From VRUE01 sp963703235 (GTDB lineage: Bacteria; Actinomycetota; Thermoleophilia; Solirubrobacterales; 70-9): a stretch of 64,000 bases of DNA. The DNA lies in the NCBI GenBank assembly GCA_963703235.1, contig OY969802.1:1116001-1180000 (forward strand), in the 5' to 3' direction. Below the pieces are notes generated by a model that ran no database searches, was not told the DNA's origin, and saw only the letters and a program-made list of their open reading frames with translations. Numbering within the stretch: the first letter of the stretch is position 1; each line of letters opens with the position of its first letter. Positions 44,707-53,529 of the stretch are shown one piece after another. The position numbers were made by a program, and so were the translations under genes.

Positions 44707-44734
44707 ACTGTAATTTCTGCGCGGCCGGCGCCAA
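44707..44734 (-). promoter_or_regulatory. candidate obgE promoter
   Basis: On the minus strand TTGGCG (44729-44734), a 16-nt spacer and TACAGT (44707-44712), about 35 nt before the obgE ATG. The CCAATAC sequence repeats twice around the -35. Confidence 0.4.
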
Positions 44735-44760
44735 TACGGCGAAATCCGCCAATACATTCG

Positions 44761-44933
44761 GGCGTGCCGCCTTCGGGTGGCGCGCCCCCGCCGCCGGACG
44801 CGGGCCCTGGACTGACGAAACGGGGTTGGCGGGTTCGACTCCCGCCGGGGGCGCTAGACTTTCTGTCGTCAGTTCAGGGCGTCGTCGTTCGACGGCAACC
44901 CCGTTTGAAGACGGCCCTTCGGGGCCGTCTTCA
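44761..44933 (+). ncRNA. structured tRNA-like element, possible plus-strand RNA
   Basis: The 247-nt rpmA-obgE gap is packed with structure. An 11-bp UUCG-capped hairpin occupies 44761-44786. GCCCCCG (44784-44790) could pair with CGGGGGC (44846-44852), 56 nt apart, around a canonical T-arm GCGGG-TTCGACT-CCCGC (44829-44845). A 15-bp inverted repeat (44804-44818 with 44866-44880) interlocks with an 11-bp one (44818-44828 with 44896-44906) as in a pseudoknot. A UUCG terminator follows. The D-arm and anticodon arm do not fit a tRNA. Function unknown. Confidence 0.4.
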
Positions 44934-44937
44934 TTTT
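44907..44937 (+). terminator. rho-independent terminator (plus strand)
   Basis: A 10-bp GAAGACGGCC stem closed by C-UUCG-G, followed by ATTTTC. The T-run is only on the plus side, so it fits a plus-strand transcript ending here. For the minus-strand rpmA it gives a hairpin without a U-run. Confidence 0.6.
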
Positions 44938-45189
44938 CTAGTCTTGAAGGACCGAGATCGTCCGACCCTTACGCGACGGCTTGAACTCAACCACCCCTTC
45001 GCGCGTCGCAAAGATCGTGTGATCCCGCCCGAGCCCGGTGCCGTCGCCCGGCCAGAAGCGGGTGCCGCGCTGGCGCACGATGATCTCGCCGCCGGAGACC
45101 TTCTGGCCGGCGAAGACCTTGACCCCGAGCATGTTGGGGTTCGATTCGCGGCCGTTGCGGCTGGAGCCGAGTCCTTTCTTATGAGCCAT
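44938..45189 (-). CDS. rpmA: 50S ribosomal protein L27
   Basis: An 83-aa L27 beginning MAHKKGLGSSRNGRESNPNM with conserved GVKVFAGQ and IIVRQRGTRFWPG. It has no N-terminal cleavage extension of the firmicute type. It overlaps rplU by 11 nt. Confidence 0.98.
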   Translation of the reverse strand: MAHKKGLGSSRNGRESNPNMLGVKVFAGQKVSGGEIIVRQRGTRFWPGDGTGLGRDHTIFATREGVVEFKPSRKGRTISVLQD

Positions 45190-45595
45190 CGTCGGAGTCC
45201 TTTTTCGCGGCGGGTTTCTTCGCAGCGGGTTTTTTAGCAGCCGCCTTGGGTTTGTCGTCGGATTTGGCCGCCGCTTTGCGGGCGCCCAGTTTCAGTTCGG
45301 TCACCTCGAGCCTGGTCAGCTCGGAGCGGTGGCCGGCGCGGCGGCGGTAGCCCTTCTTCGGCTTGTATTTGAAGACCTTGATCTTCGGCCCGCGCAGGTG
45401 CTCGGCGACGGTCGCCTCGACCTTCACCTTCTCCAGCTCCTTCGGCTCGGCGACCACCTCTTTGTCGCGGAACATCACGGCGCGGAGGGCGACCTTGTCA
45501 CCCTCCTTGGCGCTGAGCCGGTCGACGAGCAGCGAGGTGCCCTTCTCGACCCGGTACTGCTTGCCACCGCTCTCTATGACTGCGTACGTGCTCAT
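45179..45595 (-). CDS. rplU: 50S ribosomal protein L21 with Lys/Ala-rich tail
   Basis: A 138-aa protein: the first ~100 residues are L21 (YAVIESGGKQYRV, KIKVFKYKPKKGYRRR GHR end motif). A Lys-Ala-Pro tail with repeated KKPAA units follows and is absent from classical L21. ATG 45595 overlaps the rng stop by 4 nt. Confidence 0.96.
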   Translation of the reverse strand: MSTYAVIESGGKQYRVEKGTSLLVDRLSAKEGDKVALRAVMFRDKEVVAEPKELEKVKVEATVAEHLRGPKIKVFKYKPKKGYRRRAGHRSELTRLEVTELKLGARKAAAKSDDKPKAAAKKPAAKKPAAKKDSDDGS

Positions 45596-47325
45596 TCGTC
45601 CTTGTTGCCGTTGTTGGAGCCGGAGGAGTCTAGCGAGGCAACCGCCGCCGCTCGCTCCACCTGCTCGATCCGCACCAGCTTGCGCTTGCCGACGAACGGC
45701 CCGCCGCCGGTGACGCTGACGATGTAGGAGTCGATCCGGGCGACCGCGTCGTCGGCGTTGTACATGTGCGGCTCCTCGATCGTCACCAGCACCTCCTCGC
45801 CGACCTTGAACGGCAGCGCCCGCTCCTCGATCTCGGCCCGCGTGCCGGCCTCGACCAGCTCGAAGGTGTCGATCGCCAGCGCATCGCCGCCCTCGAAGTG
45901 GAACTGCTTGCCGGTTTCCTGCTCCAGCTCGGCGAGGCCGCTGTCGGAGTCGATCAGCTCCGCCGCGACCTTGGGGCTGACCCGCAGCAGATAAGCCTCC
46001 CCCTCGCCGGCGGCGATCTCCCGCATGTGGCGCAGCCCGTCGAGCGCCACCGTCTCGGCCGAGAGGACGACGCCCTCGCCGGCGCAGGTCGGGCAGGGGG
46101 CGGTGAGGATCTCGCGGACGCCGTCGGTGATGTTCTGACGGGTCATCTCGACCAGGCCCAGCGGCGAGACCTCGACCACGTAGCTCTTCGACTTGTCGGC
46201 GTCGAGCGCTTTGCGCAACGTTTTCAGGACTTTGTCGCGGTTTTTCGCCCGCGCCATGTCGATGAAGTCGATCACGATGATGCCGCCGATGTCGCGCAGC
46301 CGCAGCTGCCGCACGACCTCGTCCGCGGCCTCGGTATTGACCTTGGTGATCGTTTCCTCGAGGCCGCCTTTGCCCCGGCCCGTGAAGGAGCCGCTGTTGA
46401 CGTCGATCACGGTCAGCGCCTCGGCGTAGTCGATGATCAGGTAGCCGCCGCCAGGCAGGTCGACGCGCCGATCCAGGGTCGACTCGATCTCCTTGTCGAC
46501 GCCCCATTTCTCCAGCAGCGGCTTCTTGTCCTCGTAGGCCTCGACTTTCTCGACCAGCTCCGGCGCGGTGCGCTGGAAGAAGCCGGTCACCCGCTCCAGC
46601 TGCTTGGGCGAGTCGATGATCGCTTTTTCGAAGTCGATCAGGAAGACGTCGCGCAGGACCCGCACCGGCAGGTCGGCCTCCTGGAAGACGAGGCCCGGGG
46701 CCTTGGTCTTCTCGGTGCGCCGCTCCAGCACCTCGTAGAGGCGGTGCAAGTAGCCGACCTCCCGTACGAAGTCCGATTTTTTGGCGCCGTGCGCGGCGGT
46801 GCGGACGATCAGGCCGCCGGGCCCTTTGTAGGTGCGGTCGACCATCTTGCGCAGACGGTCGCGCTCGGAGGTCGAGAGTCGCCGGCTGACGCCGACGCCG
46901 CTTCCCTGCGGTGCGTAAACGAGGTAGCGGCCGGCAATCGAGATGTTCATCGAGACCCGCGCGCCCTTCGACTTCAGCGGGTCCTTGACCACCTGCACCA
47001 TGATCTCCTGCCCGGGCTTGATCAGGTCGCCGATGCGGGGGCCTTTGCCGCGACCCCGCCGCGGCGCCTGCTCGCCGCTCGGCAGCACGATCTCGTCGAC
47101 GTGCAGGAAGCCGTTGCGCTCGAGGCCGATGTCGACGAAGGCGGCCTCCATGCCGGGCAGGACGTTGTCGACCTTGCCCTTGTAGATGTTGCCGACGAGG
47201 GATCGTCGTCCGCGGCGCTCGATGTAGAGCTCCGCGACCTTGGGTTTGCCGCCTTTGGTCTTCGACTCGAGGACGGCGACTCGGGTCTCGCCGCGATCGG
47301 CGGACACCAGGATGGTTTTCTTCAT
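45592..47325 (-). CDS. rng: ribonuclease E/G
   Basis: A 577-aa endoribonuclease for rRNA and mRNA processing. It has an S1 domain (RRSLVGNIYKGKV), RNase-H-like and DNase-like parts with catalytic Asp in VIDVNSGSF and IVIDFIDM, and the Zn-link CPTCAG. A C-terminal TRAM-like domain (FKVGEEVLVTIEEPHMY) replaces the long scaffold of E. coli RNase E. It is the first gene of rng-rplU-rpmA. Confidence 0.95.
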   Translation of the reverse strand: MKKTILVSADRGETRVAVLESKTKGGKPKVAELYIERRGRRSLVGNIYKGKVDNVLPGMEAAFVDIGLERNGFLHVDEIVLPSGEQAPRRGRGKGPRIGDLIKPGQEIMVQVVKDPLKSKGARVSMNISIAGRYLVYAPQGSGVGVSRRLSTSERDRLRKMVDRTYKGPGGLIVRTAAHGAKKSDFVREVGYLHRLYEVLERRTEKTKAPGLVFQEADLPVRVLRDVFLIDFEKAIIDSPKQLERVTGFFQRTAPELVEKVEAYEDKKPLLEKWGVDKEIESTLDRRVDLPGGGYLIIDYAEALTVIDVNSGSFTGRGKGGLEETITKVNTEAADEVVRQLRLRDIGGIIVIDFIDMARAKNRDKVLKTLRKALDADKSKSYVVEVSPLGLVEMTRQNITDGVREILTAPCPTCAGEGVVLSAETVALDGLRHMREIAAGEGEAYLLRVSPKVAAELIDSDSGLAELEQETGKQFHFEGGDALAIDTFELVEAGTRAEIEERALPFKVGEEVLVTIEEPHMYNADDAVARIDSYIVSVTGGGPFVGKRKLVRIEQVERAAAVASLDSSGSNNGNKDE

Positions 47326-47376
47326 TGATTCAGCTCAGTTCAGGTAGGTACGCGTGGCCCGGGCACCTTCTGGGCA

Positions 47377-48573
47377 CTACCAGGCGAACCTGCCTCGCTG
47401 GCCGAGGCGCGCTTGCACGTGGATGCTCTCGAGGACGCCTATCGCGAGGAAGGTAGCGAGCACGGAGGATCCTCCGTAGCTCAGCAACGGCAGGGGAATG
47501 CCGGTTATCGGCATGATCCCCAGGTTCATCCCCACGTTGACGAAGACCTGGAACAGCAGCATGGCGGCGATGCCGCCTGCCACCAGGGTCCCGTAGGAGT
47601 TCTTCGAGAGCGTCACGATCCGCAGCGCCCGCCAGATCAGCAGGGCGTAAAGGGATAGGACTAGTGCGGCTCCCATGAACCCGTAGCGCTCACCGATCAC
47701 CGCGAAGATGAAGTCGGTGTGCCGCTCGGGAACGAAGTCGAGCCGCGTCTGGGTGGCCCGATCGCCACGGCCGGTCACTTCACCGGAGCCGATCGCGATC
47801 TTGGCCTGGTTCTGCTGGTAGCCGGCGTCGCTGGGGTCCCCGCTGGGGTCCAGGAAGGAGGTTAGCCTCTCCTCCTGGTAGCCCTTCAGGATCGGCGCCC
47901 CCACGGTGGGAGCGGCGACGAGGACGATCGCGATTACGGCGACCAGAGCCGCGCCGATCGTCGCCAGGTGCGTCCAGCGGACGCCCCCGACGTACATCAC
48001 GGCGAGCGTGATGACCGCGAACACCAGGGCGGTGCCGAGGTCGGGCTGCAGGAAAACGAGCGCAGCCGGGGCGAGGCCGAGGCAGAGGTAGCGCACCGTG
48101 CGCTGCCTCGCCGAGCCTCGCCGGGCGCCATCGATGACGAAGCCGGCAAGCGCCAGAACGAGCAGGAGCTTGCCCAGCTCCGATGGCTGGAAGCTGAAGA
48201 AGGGAAGGTCGAAGGCGCGCCGCGAGCCGCGCGCCGCGAATCCGAAGACGAAGACGAGCGAGATGCTGACGCAGAGGAAAGTGTAGATCCCGACCCGCAG
48301 CTCGCGGAAGCGCGAGTAGTCGATGCGGGAGAGCAAGTACATGCCAACCAGTCCGATTCCGGCGTAGATCGCCTGGCGATCGGCGAAATAGCCGGGGCTG
48401 CCGGGGACGTCGCGGACCGTAGCCTCGCTCAGCACGTAGACGCTGAAAACCGCCAGGGCGACAGAGGCCAGGGCCAGCGTCCCGTCCATGTAAGGCAGGC
48501 CGAGGCGCTCGGCGATGCTGGGGCGGGCGGTGAAGGCCTCGGGGCGGGCTTGGCGGGCGCGGGTCGCGTACAT
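47377..48573 (-). CDS. rodA: rod-shape peptidoglycan glycosyltransferase RodA
   Basis: SEDS transglycosylase for lateral wall growth, 398 aa, ten membrane helices. The conserved ends FQPSELGK, QPDLGTALVF and GIPLPLLSYGGSS are present. ATG at 48573 lies 3 nt after a TAA in the reading frame that PBP2 probably should use. The first 145 nt are overlapped by the present PBP2 frame. Confidence 0.95.
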   Translation of the reverse strand: MYATRARQARPEAFTARPSIAERLGLPYMDGTLALASVALAVFSVYVLSEATVRDVPGSPGYFADRQAIYAGIGLVGMYLLSRIDYSRFRELRVGIYTFLCVSISLVFVFGFAARGSRRAFDLPFFSFQPSELGKLLLVLALAGFVIDGARRGSARQRTVRYLCLGLAPAALVFLQPDLGTALVFAVITLAVMYVGGVRWTHLATIGAALVAVIAIVLVAAPTVGAPILKGYQEERLTSFLDPSGDPSDAGYQQNQAKIAIGSGEVTGRGDRATQTRLDFVPERHTDFIFAVIGERYGFMGAALVLSLYALLIWRALRIVTLSKNSYGTLVAGGIAAMLLFQVFVNVGMNLGIMPITGIPLPLLSYGGSSVLATFLAIGVLESIHVQARLGQRGRFAW

Positions 48574-50441
48574 CGTTTACTCGATCGCCCCCCGGATTCG
48601 ACCGGCTTGGCCTCTTTCTCGAAGTGCTCGGAGAGGATCTGCAATGCGGCCGGTGCCGCCGTGTCGGCGCCGAAGCCGCCTTCCTCGAAGGTCACCGCGA
48701 CGACTATCTCTGGGTCCGGGTAGGGCGCAAGCACCACGTACCATGACTGATCGGCGTACGGGGGGCGCTCCGCGGTGCCGGTCTTGCCCGCAACCGGGAT
48801 TGGGAAACCGCCGAAGACGCCGTAGGAGGTCCCGCTTCCGGACTGAGCGGCGTCGTGCAGGCCGGCGAGGATCGTTTGCCGCCACTCCAGGTCGATCTCA
48901 ACGCTGCGAGCCGGCCGCGGCTCGATTTCCCGCAGCACCCGGCCGGCGGCGTCTTCGACCTGCATCGCGACGTGGGGCCGCGGCACGGTTCCGCCGTTGG
49001 CGATCGTCGCGTAGGCGACCGCCATCTGCAGCGGGTCGGCCTGCAGGTCGCCCTGGCCGACCGCGAGGTTGACGTTGTCGCCGGCCGACCACGGTCGTTC
49101 GGTCAGCTCTTCGCGGTAGAGCCGGTTGCGCCAGGCGGGCGTCGGCAACAGACCCGGCTGCTCACCGGGCAGGTCAATGCCGGTCTCGCGGCCGATCCCC
49201 AGATTGTGAGACCACTCCTGCAGCGCCGGGCTGCCGTTCATACGGTCGCCGAGGGTGTAGTAGAAGACGTCGGAGGAGACTTCGAGCGCCCGCTGCATCG
49301 AGAGCGAGCCGTAAGCGGCGCCGCCCGCGTTCTGGAAGGTGATGCCCCCGAGGGTGAAGGCGCCGTCGTCGTAGATCGGTTCGGTGGTCGTCGCGTTGCC
49401 GCTCGCCAGGGCGGCGACGGAGGTGATCGGCTTGAAGGTCGAGCCGGTCGGGTAGGCGCCGGCTATCGCCCGGTTGGTGAGGGGCGAGAGCACGGGGTCG
49501 CGGTACAGCTCGTCGACCTGGCTCTGGGTCAGCGGCTTGGTGAAGACCGCGGGGTCGAAGGTCGGGTTGGAGCCCATCGCCAGGATGGCGCCGTCGCGCA
49601 CGTCCATCGCCACGTAGGCGCCGCGCAGGCCGGCGCCGCCGAGCGCCGCTTCGCCCGCTTCCTGCAGGCTGGTGTCGATCGTCAGCCGCAGGTTGTTGCC
49701 GGGCGCCGGTTCGACCACCTTCAGCTGCCCGTTCGGCGTCGGCCGTCCCAGCGAGTCGACCTGGATCCGGGTCGCTCCCGCACGGCCGCGCAGCACCTCG
49801 TCGTACTGGTACTCGACGCCGTCCTGGCCCACGGTGTCGCCGGGCTCGAGGTTGCGGTAGCGCCGTTCCTTCAGCTGTTCTTCGCTCACCTCGCCGACGT
49901 TGCCGAACAGGTGGGCGGCCAACGTTCCGTGGGGGTAGTCGCGGACGAACACCCGCCGCACCTCGACCCCCGGGAAGCGGTCCTGGTTCTCCTGCAGGTA
50001 GTAGACGAGGTAGCGGCCGACGTCGCGGCGTAGCGTCACCGGGGCGCTGGGGGCGAGGAGCAGCTCCTCGTGGATCGTTTTGCGGACCTTCGGCAGAGTG
50101 GTATTGGTCAGCGTGGCCAGGCGGGCCAGCTCGGCCCGTCGCTCGACCTCGTCGGCCGGCAGTTTGCGCGGGTTCAGCTGCAGGGCGAGGCTGGTGCGGT
50201 TGTCGACCAGCACCTCGCCGTCGCGGTCGAGGATGTCCCCTCGGGGCGCGACCACGCGGTACTCCCGGGTGCGGTTGTTGTTCGCCTCGGCCAGGTACTC
50301 CTCGCCGTTGACGACCTGCAGAGTCCAGAGGCGGAAGAAGAGGACCGCGAAGAGGGCGAGGGCGACGCCACCGAAGACAGCGATCCGCAGCGCCAGCCGG
50401 TTGCTCATCGCCGGGCCGCGTTCGTCTGAGCGCAGGTACAT
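48429..50441 (-). CDS. mrdA: penicillin-binding protein 2 (elongasome transpeptidase), C-terminus possibly frameshifted
   Basis: A 670-aa transpeptidase partner of RodA. It has one N-terminal helix, a dimerisation domain, and transpeptidase motifs PTGSTFKP (SxxK), EVSSDVFYY and AGKTGTAE. After ILSEHFEKEAKPVESGG the frame runs 145 nt into rodA as a Pro/Ala/Arg-rich tail. One extra G in the G6 run near 48587-48592 would give SGGAIE and stop TAA at 48577, just before rodA. ATG 50441 follows mreD by 3 nt; ATG 50408 is an alternative. Confidence 0.93.
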   Translation of the reverse strand: MYLRSDERGPAMSNRLALRIAVFGGVALALFAVLFFRLWTLQVVNGEEYLAEANNNRTREYRVVAPRGDILDRDGEVLVDNRTSLALQLNPRKLPADEVERRAELARLATLTNTTLPKVRKTIHEELLLAPSAPVTLRRDVGRYLVYYLQENQDRFPGVEVRRVFVRDYPHGTLAAHLFGNVGEVSEEQLKERRYRNLEPGDTVGQDGVEYQYDEVLRGRAGATRIQVDSLGRPTPNGQLKVVEPAPGNNLRLTIDTSLQEAGEAALGGAGLRGAYVAMDVRDGAILAMGSNPTFDPAVFTKPLTQSQVDELYRDPVLSPLTNRAIAGAYPTGSTFKPITSVAALASGNATTTEPIYDDGAFTLGGITFQNAGGAAYGSLSMQRALEVSSDVFYYTLGDRMNGSPALQEWSHNLGIGRETGIDLPGEQPGLLPTPAWRNRLYREELTERPWSAGDNVNLAVGQGDLQADPLQMAVAYATIANGGTVPRPHVAMQVEDAAGRVLREIEPRPARSVEIDLEWRQTILAGLHDAAQSGSGTSYGVFGGFPIPVAGKTGTAERPPYADQSWYVVLAPYPDPEIVVAVTFEEGGFGADTAAPAALQILSEHFEKEAKPVESGGRSSKRCTRPAPAKPAPRPSPPAPASPSASACLTWTGRWPWPLSPWRFSASTC

Positions 50442-50444
50442 CTC

Positions 50445-50993
50445 CTACGCCCCCAGGACCTTTGGCGCTCGTCGCCGCCGCACCCGCGGCTCCTCGACCA
50501 GGGCCGGGCGCAGGGCTCGTTTGACGCCGAGGTAGATCGGCCAGCCGAGGAAGAAGGCGAAGATGCTCTTGAGGAGGATGTCGCGGACGATCAGCGGGCT
50601 GATCGGGGCGTCGACGCCGAGCATCAGCTGCACCGCGGCGTAGCCGAGCTCGGCGAGGAACGTGAAGCCCATGCAGAGCAACGGCGGGACCAGAGCGCTT
50701 CGGATCTCGAAGCGCTCGCGGAAGATGCCCGCCAGGTAGCCGACGCCGAGCAGTACCAGCGAAGAGCCGCCGAGATCGTCAGCGAGCAGGCCGTCGGCGA
50801 GCAGGCCGATCGAGAAGCCGGCGACGGCGCCGGTCATCGCGCCGCCCAGCAGGCCGAGAACGACGACGACCGCCGGCAATATGTCGGGGCTGACGTGGAA
50901 GAGGGTCACCCGCGAGAAGAAGGAGAGCTGCAGGAGCACTGCGAGCAGAGCGATCGCGGCGATGCGAATGAAGATCTTGGGAGTGACGATCAC
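50445..50993 (-). CDS. mreD: rod shape-determining protein MreD
   Basis: A 182-aa membrane protein with five or six helices linking MreC to the elongasome. The MreD-like LLGGAMTGAVAGFSIGLLADGL segment is present. GTG at 50993 overlaps the mreC stop by 4 nt. The C-terminus is basic. Confidence 0.9.
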   Translation of the reverse strand: MIVTPKIFIRIAAIALLAVLLQLSFFSRVTLFHVSPDILPAVVVVLGLLGGAMTGAVAGFSIGLLADGLLADDLGGSSLVLLGVGYLAGIFRERFEIRSALVPPLLCMGFTFLAELGYAAVQLMLGVDAPISPLIVRDILLKSIFAFFLGWPIYLGVKRALRPALVEEPRVRRRRAPKVLGA

Positions 50994-51841
50994 CCGCGCG
51001 CGCCTCCGGTCAGCACCTGCACGAAGTCGAGGTTGGCGAGGTCCGCGTAGGGACGCAGGTGGACCTGCTGGCTGGCCTCCTGCTCGACGATCGACGCTTC
51101 GGTCACCTCGCCGATCGGCAGCCCCGCCGGGTACAGCGAGGCGATTTCGCTGGCGCGCCAGCCGGCGGTGACGACCGCCTGTCCGGCGCCGATCTTCCTG
51201 GCGGAGACGATGAAGTCAAGGACGAGATCCTCGGGATCGCCGACGTCGGCCCTGACCACACCCTGGGCGCCCCCCGGCAGCACCTTGGCCGAGACGGCGC
51301 TGGTGTGGTCGGTGATCAACGTCACCTGCGCCGAGCCCGGCTGCACCGCGGCGACCCTGCCGACCAAGGCGCCGCCGCCGACCACCGGATCGTCGACCGC
51401 GACACCGTCGCCGCTGCCGAGGTCGATCGTGACCGCCGAGTGCCAAATGGTCGGTGAGCGGGCTATCACCCGCCCCGTCACCGGCTCGAAGGTCGAGAAC
51501 TCGATCGCCGAGCTGCGGTCGAGCTCGAGCAGGTTGCGCAACTGCTCGTTCTCCTGCAGCGCCCCCTGGCCCGCAACCGCCTGCAGCCGCGCCCCCTCCA
51601 GTTCGGAGCGCAGGCGATCGTTCTCTCCGCGTGCCTCGAAAGTCTCGTCGAACCAGCCGACGAGGTCCCTCGCCGGCTTGAGGGCGCGGTCGGCCCCGTC
51701 CTGCAGGGGCCCGAAGACCGTGCCGATGCCGTTCTGCAGGCCACCGGAGCCCTGCCCGTAGGTGACAGTCAGCAGCAGGAACGAGCCAATGACGAGAAGA
51801 GTTAGAACCGCCCTACGGCGGCGTACTTGCTTGCGATACAC
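50990..51841 (-). CDS. mreC: rod shape-determining protein MreC
   Basis: A 283-aa protein with a basic N-terminus, one membrane helix (about 12-28), a coiled coil (about 65-100) and the periplasmic beta-barrel domain with GAQGVVRADVGDPEDL. It anchors MreB filaments to PBP2. Start GTG at 51841. Confidence 0.93.
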   Translation of the reverse strand: MYRKQVRRRRAVLTLLVIGSFLLLTVTYGQGSGGLQNGIGTVFGPLQDGADRALKPARDLVGWFDETFEARGENDRLRSELEGARLQAVAGQGALQENEQLRNLLELDRSSAIEFSTFEPVTGRVIARSPTIWHSAVTIDLGSGDGVAVDDPVVGGGALVGRVAAVQPGSAQVTLITDHTSAVSAKVLPGGAQGVVRADVGDPEDLVLDFIVSARKIGAGQAVVTAGWRASEIASLYPAGLPIGEVTEASIVEQEASQQVHLRPYADLANLDFVQVLTGGARG

Positions 51842-51876
51842 AGAACAGCCTCAAGTCTCGAGATTGCGGGCGGCGG

Positions 51877-52926
51877 CTAGGCATAGCGCGCCGTCCCCGA
51901 GTTCATCTTGCTGGCGCGGTGGATGGCCTCGAACTCCTCCAGCGAGATGCCGGAGCCGACCGCCACGCACGTAAGCGGCGACTCTGCCAGTTGGCAGGGC
52001 ATCTGGCACTCGTCGCGGAGGCGCTGTTCGAGTCCTTGCAGGAGCGCGCCGCCTCCAGCAAGGGTTATGCCGCGGTCCATGATGTCACCCGCCAGCTCCG
52101 GCGGGGTGCGGTCGAGGGTGTCCTTGACCGCGTCGACGATGTGGCCGATCGTCTCGTCGAGCGCCTCGCGCACCTCCGCCGAGCCGAGCGTGATCGTCTT
52201 CGGCAGGCCGGAGACGAGGTCGCGACCGCGGATCTCGACCTCGACCTCCTCCGGCAGCGGCGAAGCGGAGCCCGCCTCCAGCTTCACCTCCTCCGCGGTC
52301 TGGGTGCCGATCGCCAGTTTGTAGTGGTGTTTGCAGTGGTTGACGATCGCCTCGTCGAGCTCGTCGCCGCCGACCCTGATCGACTGCGAGACGACGATCC
52401 CACCTAGGGAGATCACCGCCACCTCGGTGGTGCCGCCGCCGACGTCGACGATCAGCGAGCCGGTCGGCTCGGCGACCGGCAGGCCGGCGCCGATCGCCGC
52501 CGCCATCGGCTCCTCGATCAGGAAGGCCTTGCGGGCGCCGGCCGAGAGGCAGGCCTCCTCGACCGCCCGCTTCTCCACCCCGGTCACCCCCGAGGGCACG
52601 CAGACGACCACGCGCGGATGGGCGAAGCGGTTGGAGTGAACCTGCTTGATGAAGTGGCGCAGCATCTGCTCGGTGACGTCGAAGTCGGCAATCACGCCGT
52701 CCTTGAGCGGGCGGATCGCGGTGATCGTCCCCGGCGTGCGGCCGAGCATCCGCTTCGCTTCGACCCCCACGGCGTGGACCTGCCCGTTGCGGGAGTCGAT
52801 CGCGACCACGGAGGGCTCGGAGAGCACGATGCCGCGACCGCGAACGTAGACGAGGGTGTTGGCGGTGCCGAGGTCGACGGCCATGTCGCGGCCGCCGAGT
52901 CCGGTGAGATAGCTGAATACGCCCAT
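51877..52926 (-). CDS. mreB: actin-like rod shape protein MreB
   Basis: A 349-aa bacterial actin that guides cell-wall growth. Nucleotide-binding motifs DLGTANTLVYV, IVDVGGGTTEVAVISLGG and GGGALLQGL are present. First gene of mreB-mreC-mreD-PBP2-rodA; maf lies 54 nt upstream and may be cotranscribed. Confidence 0.98.
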   Translation of the reverse strand: MGVFSYLTGLGGRDMAVDLGTANTLVYVRGRGIVLSEPSVVAIDSRNGQVHAVGVEAKRMLGRTPGTITAIRPLKDGVIADFDVTEQMLRHFIKQVHSNRFAHPRVVVCVPSGVTGVEKRAVEEACLSAGARKAFLIEEPMAAAIGAGLPVAEPTGSLIVDVGGGTTEVAVISLGGIVVSQSIRVGGDELDEAIVNHCKHHYKLAIGTQTAEEVKLEAGSASPLPEEVEVEIRGRDLVSGLPKTITLGSAEVREALDETIGHIVDAVKDTLDRTPPELAGDIMDRGITLAGGGALLQGLEQRLRDECQMPCQLAESPLTCVAVGSGISLEEFEAIHRASKMNSGTARYA

Positions 52927-52980
52927 GAAGGAGTGGAGCTTCCGAGAATCATCCCAGAAGCAGCAAAAATGCCTCGGAAC

Positions 52981-53529
52981 TCAGTTCGACTCGAACAACT
53001 CGGGCGCCAGCTCGACCAGGAGGCCGACCGGCAGGCCGACCACGTTGGAGACGCTGCCCTCGAGCCGAGCGACGAGCGTGGAGCCGAGCGTCTGGATCGC
53101 GTAGCCGCCCGAGCGCCCGCGCCACTCGCCGAACTCCACATAACGCTCCTTCGCGCCTTCGTCCAGCTCCTTGAAGACGACGGTGGTCCGTTCCAGGCCG
53201 CTGCGCTCCTCGCCGCCAGCGAGGACGGCGAGCCCGCTCAGCACCTCGTGCGCCCGGCCCGAGAGCCGGTCCAGGTACTCGCGCGCCTCGGTCTCGTCGG
53301 CGGGCTTCCCCAGTGCCTTCCCGTCGAGGACGACGTCGGTGTCGCAGGCGATGACCAACCCGTCGGGCTCCACCGCCCTCGCCTTGCGCCGGGCGTTCTC
53401 CAGCACCTCGACCTCGGGGTCTCCCCCGGTCAGCTCCTCGACGCCCGAGACGACGACCTCGAACTCCAGGCCCAGCTTCCGCAGGATCTCGCTTCGCTGC
53501 GGCGAGCCGGAAGCGAGGACTACGTTCAA
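52981..53529 (-). CDS. maf: Maf-like nucleoside triphosphate pyrophosphatase
   Basis: A 182-aa house-cleaning NTPase that hydrolyses abnormal or pyrimidine NTPs. VLASGSPQRSEILRKLG, CDTDVVLDG and GYAIQTLGS are family motifs. It overlaps ndk by 4 nt and precedes mreB, an order seen widely. Confidence 0.94.
   Translation of the reverse strand: MNVVLASGSPQRSEILRKLGLEFEVVVSGVEELTGGDPEVEVLENARRKARAVEPDGLVIACDTDVVLDGKALGKPADETEAREYLDRLSGRAHEVLSGLAVLAGGEERSGLERTTVVFKELDEGAKERYVEFGEWRGRSGGYAIQTLGSTLVARLEGSVSNVVGLPVGLLVELAPELFESN

Noticed and set aside
44784..44853. A complete tRNA gene in the rpmA-obgE gap
   Set aside because: The T-arm and acceptor-like pairing are good, but there is no D-loop consensus and the anticodon loop would be 11 nt. 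Kept only as a tRNA-like element.
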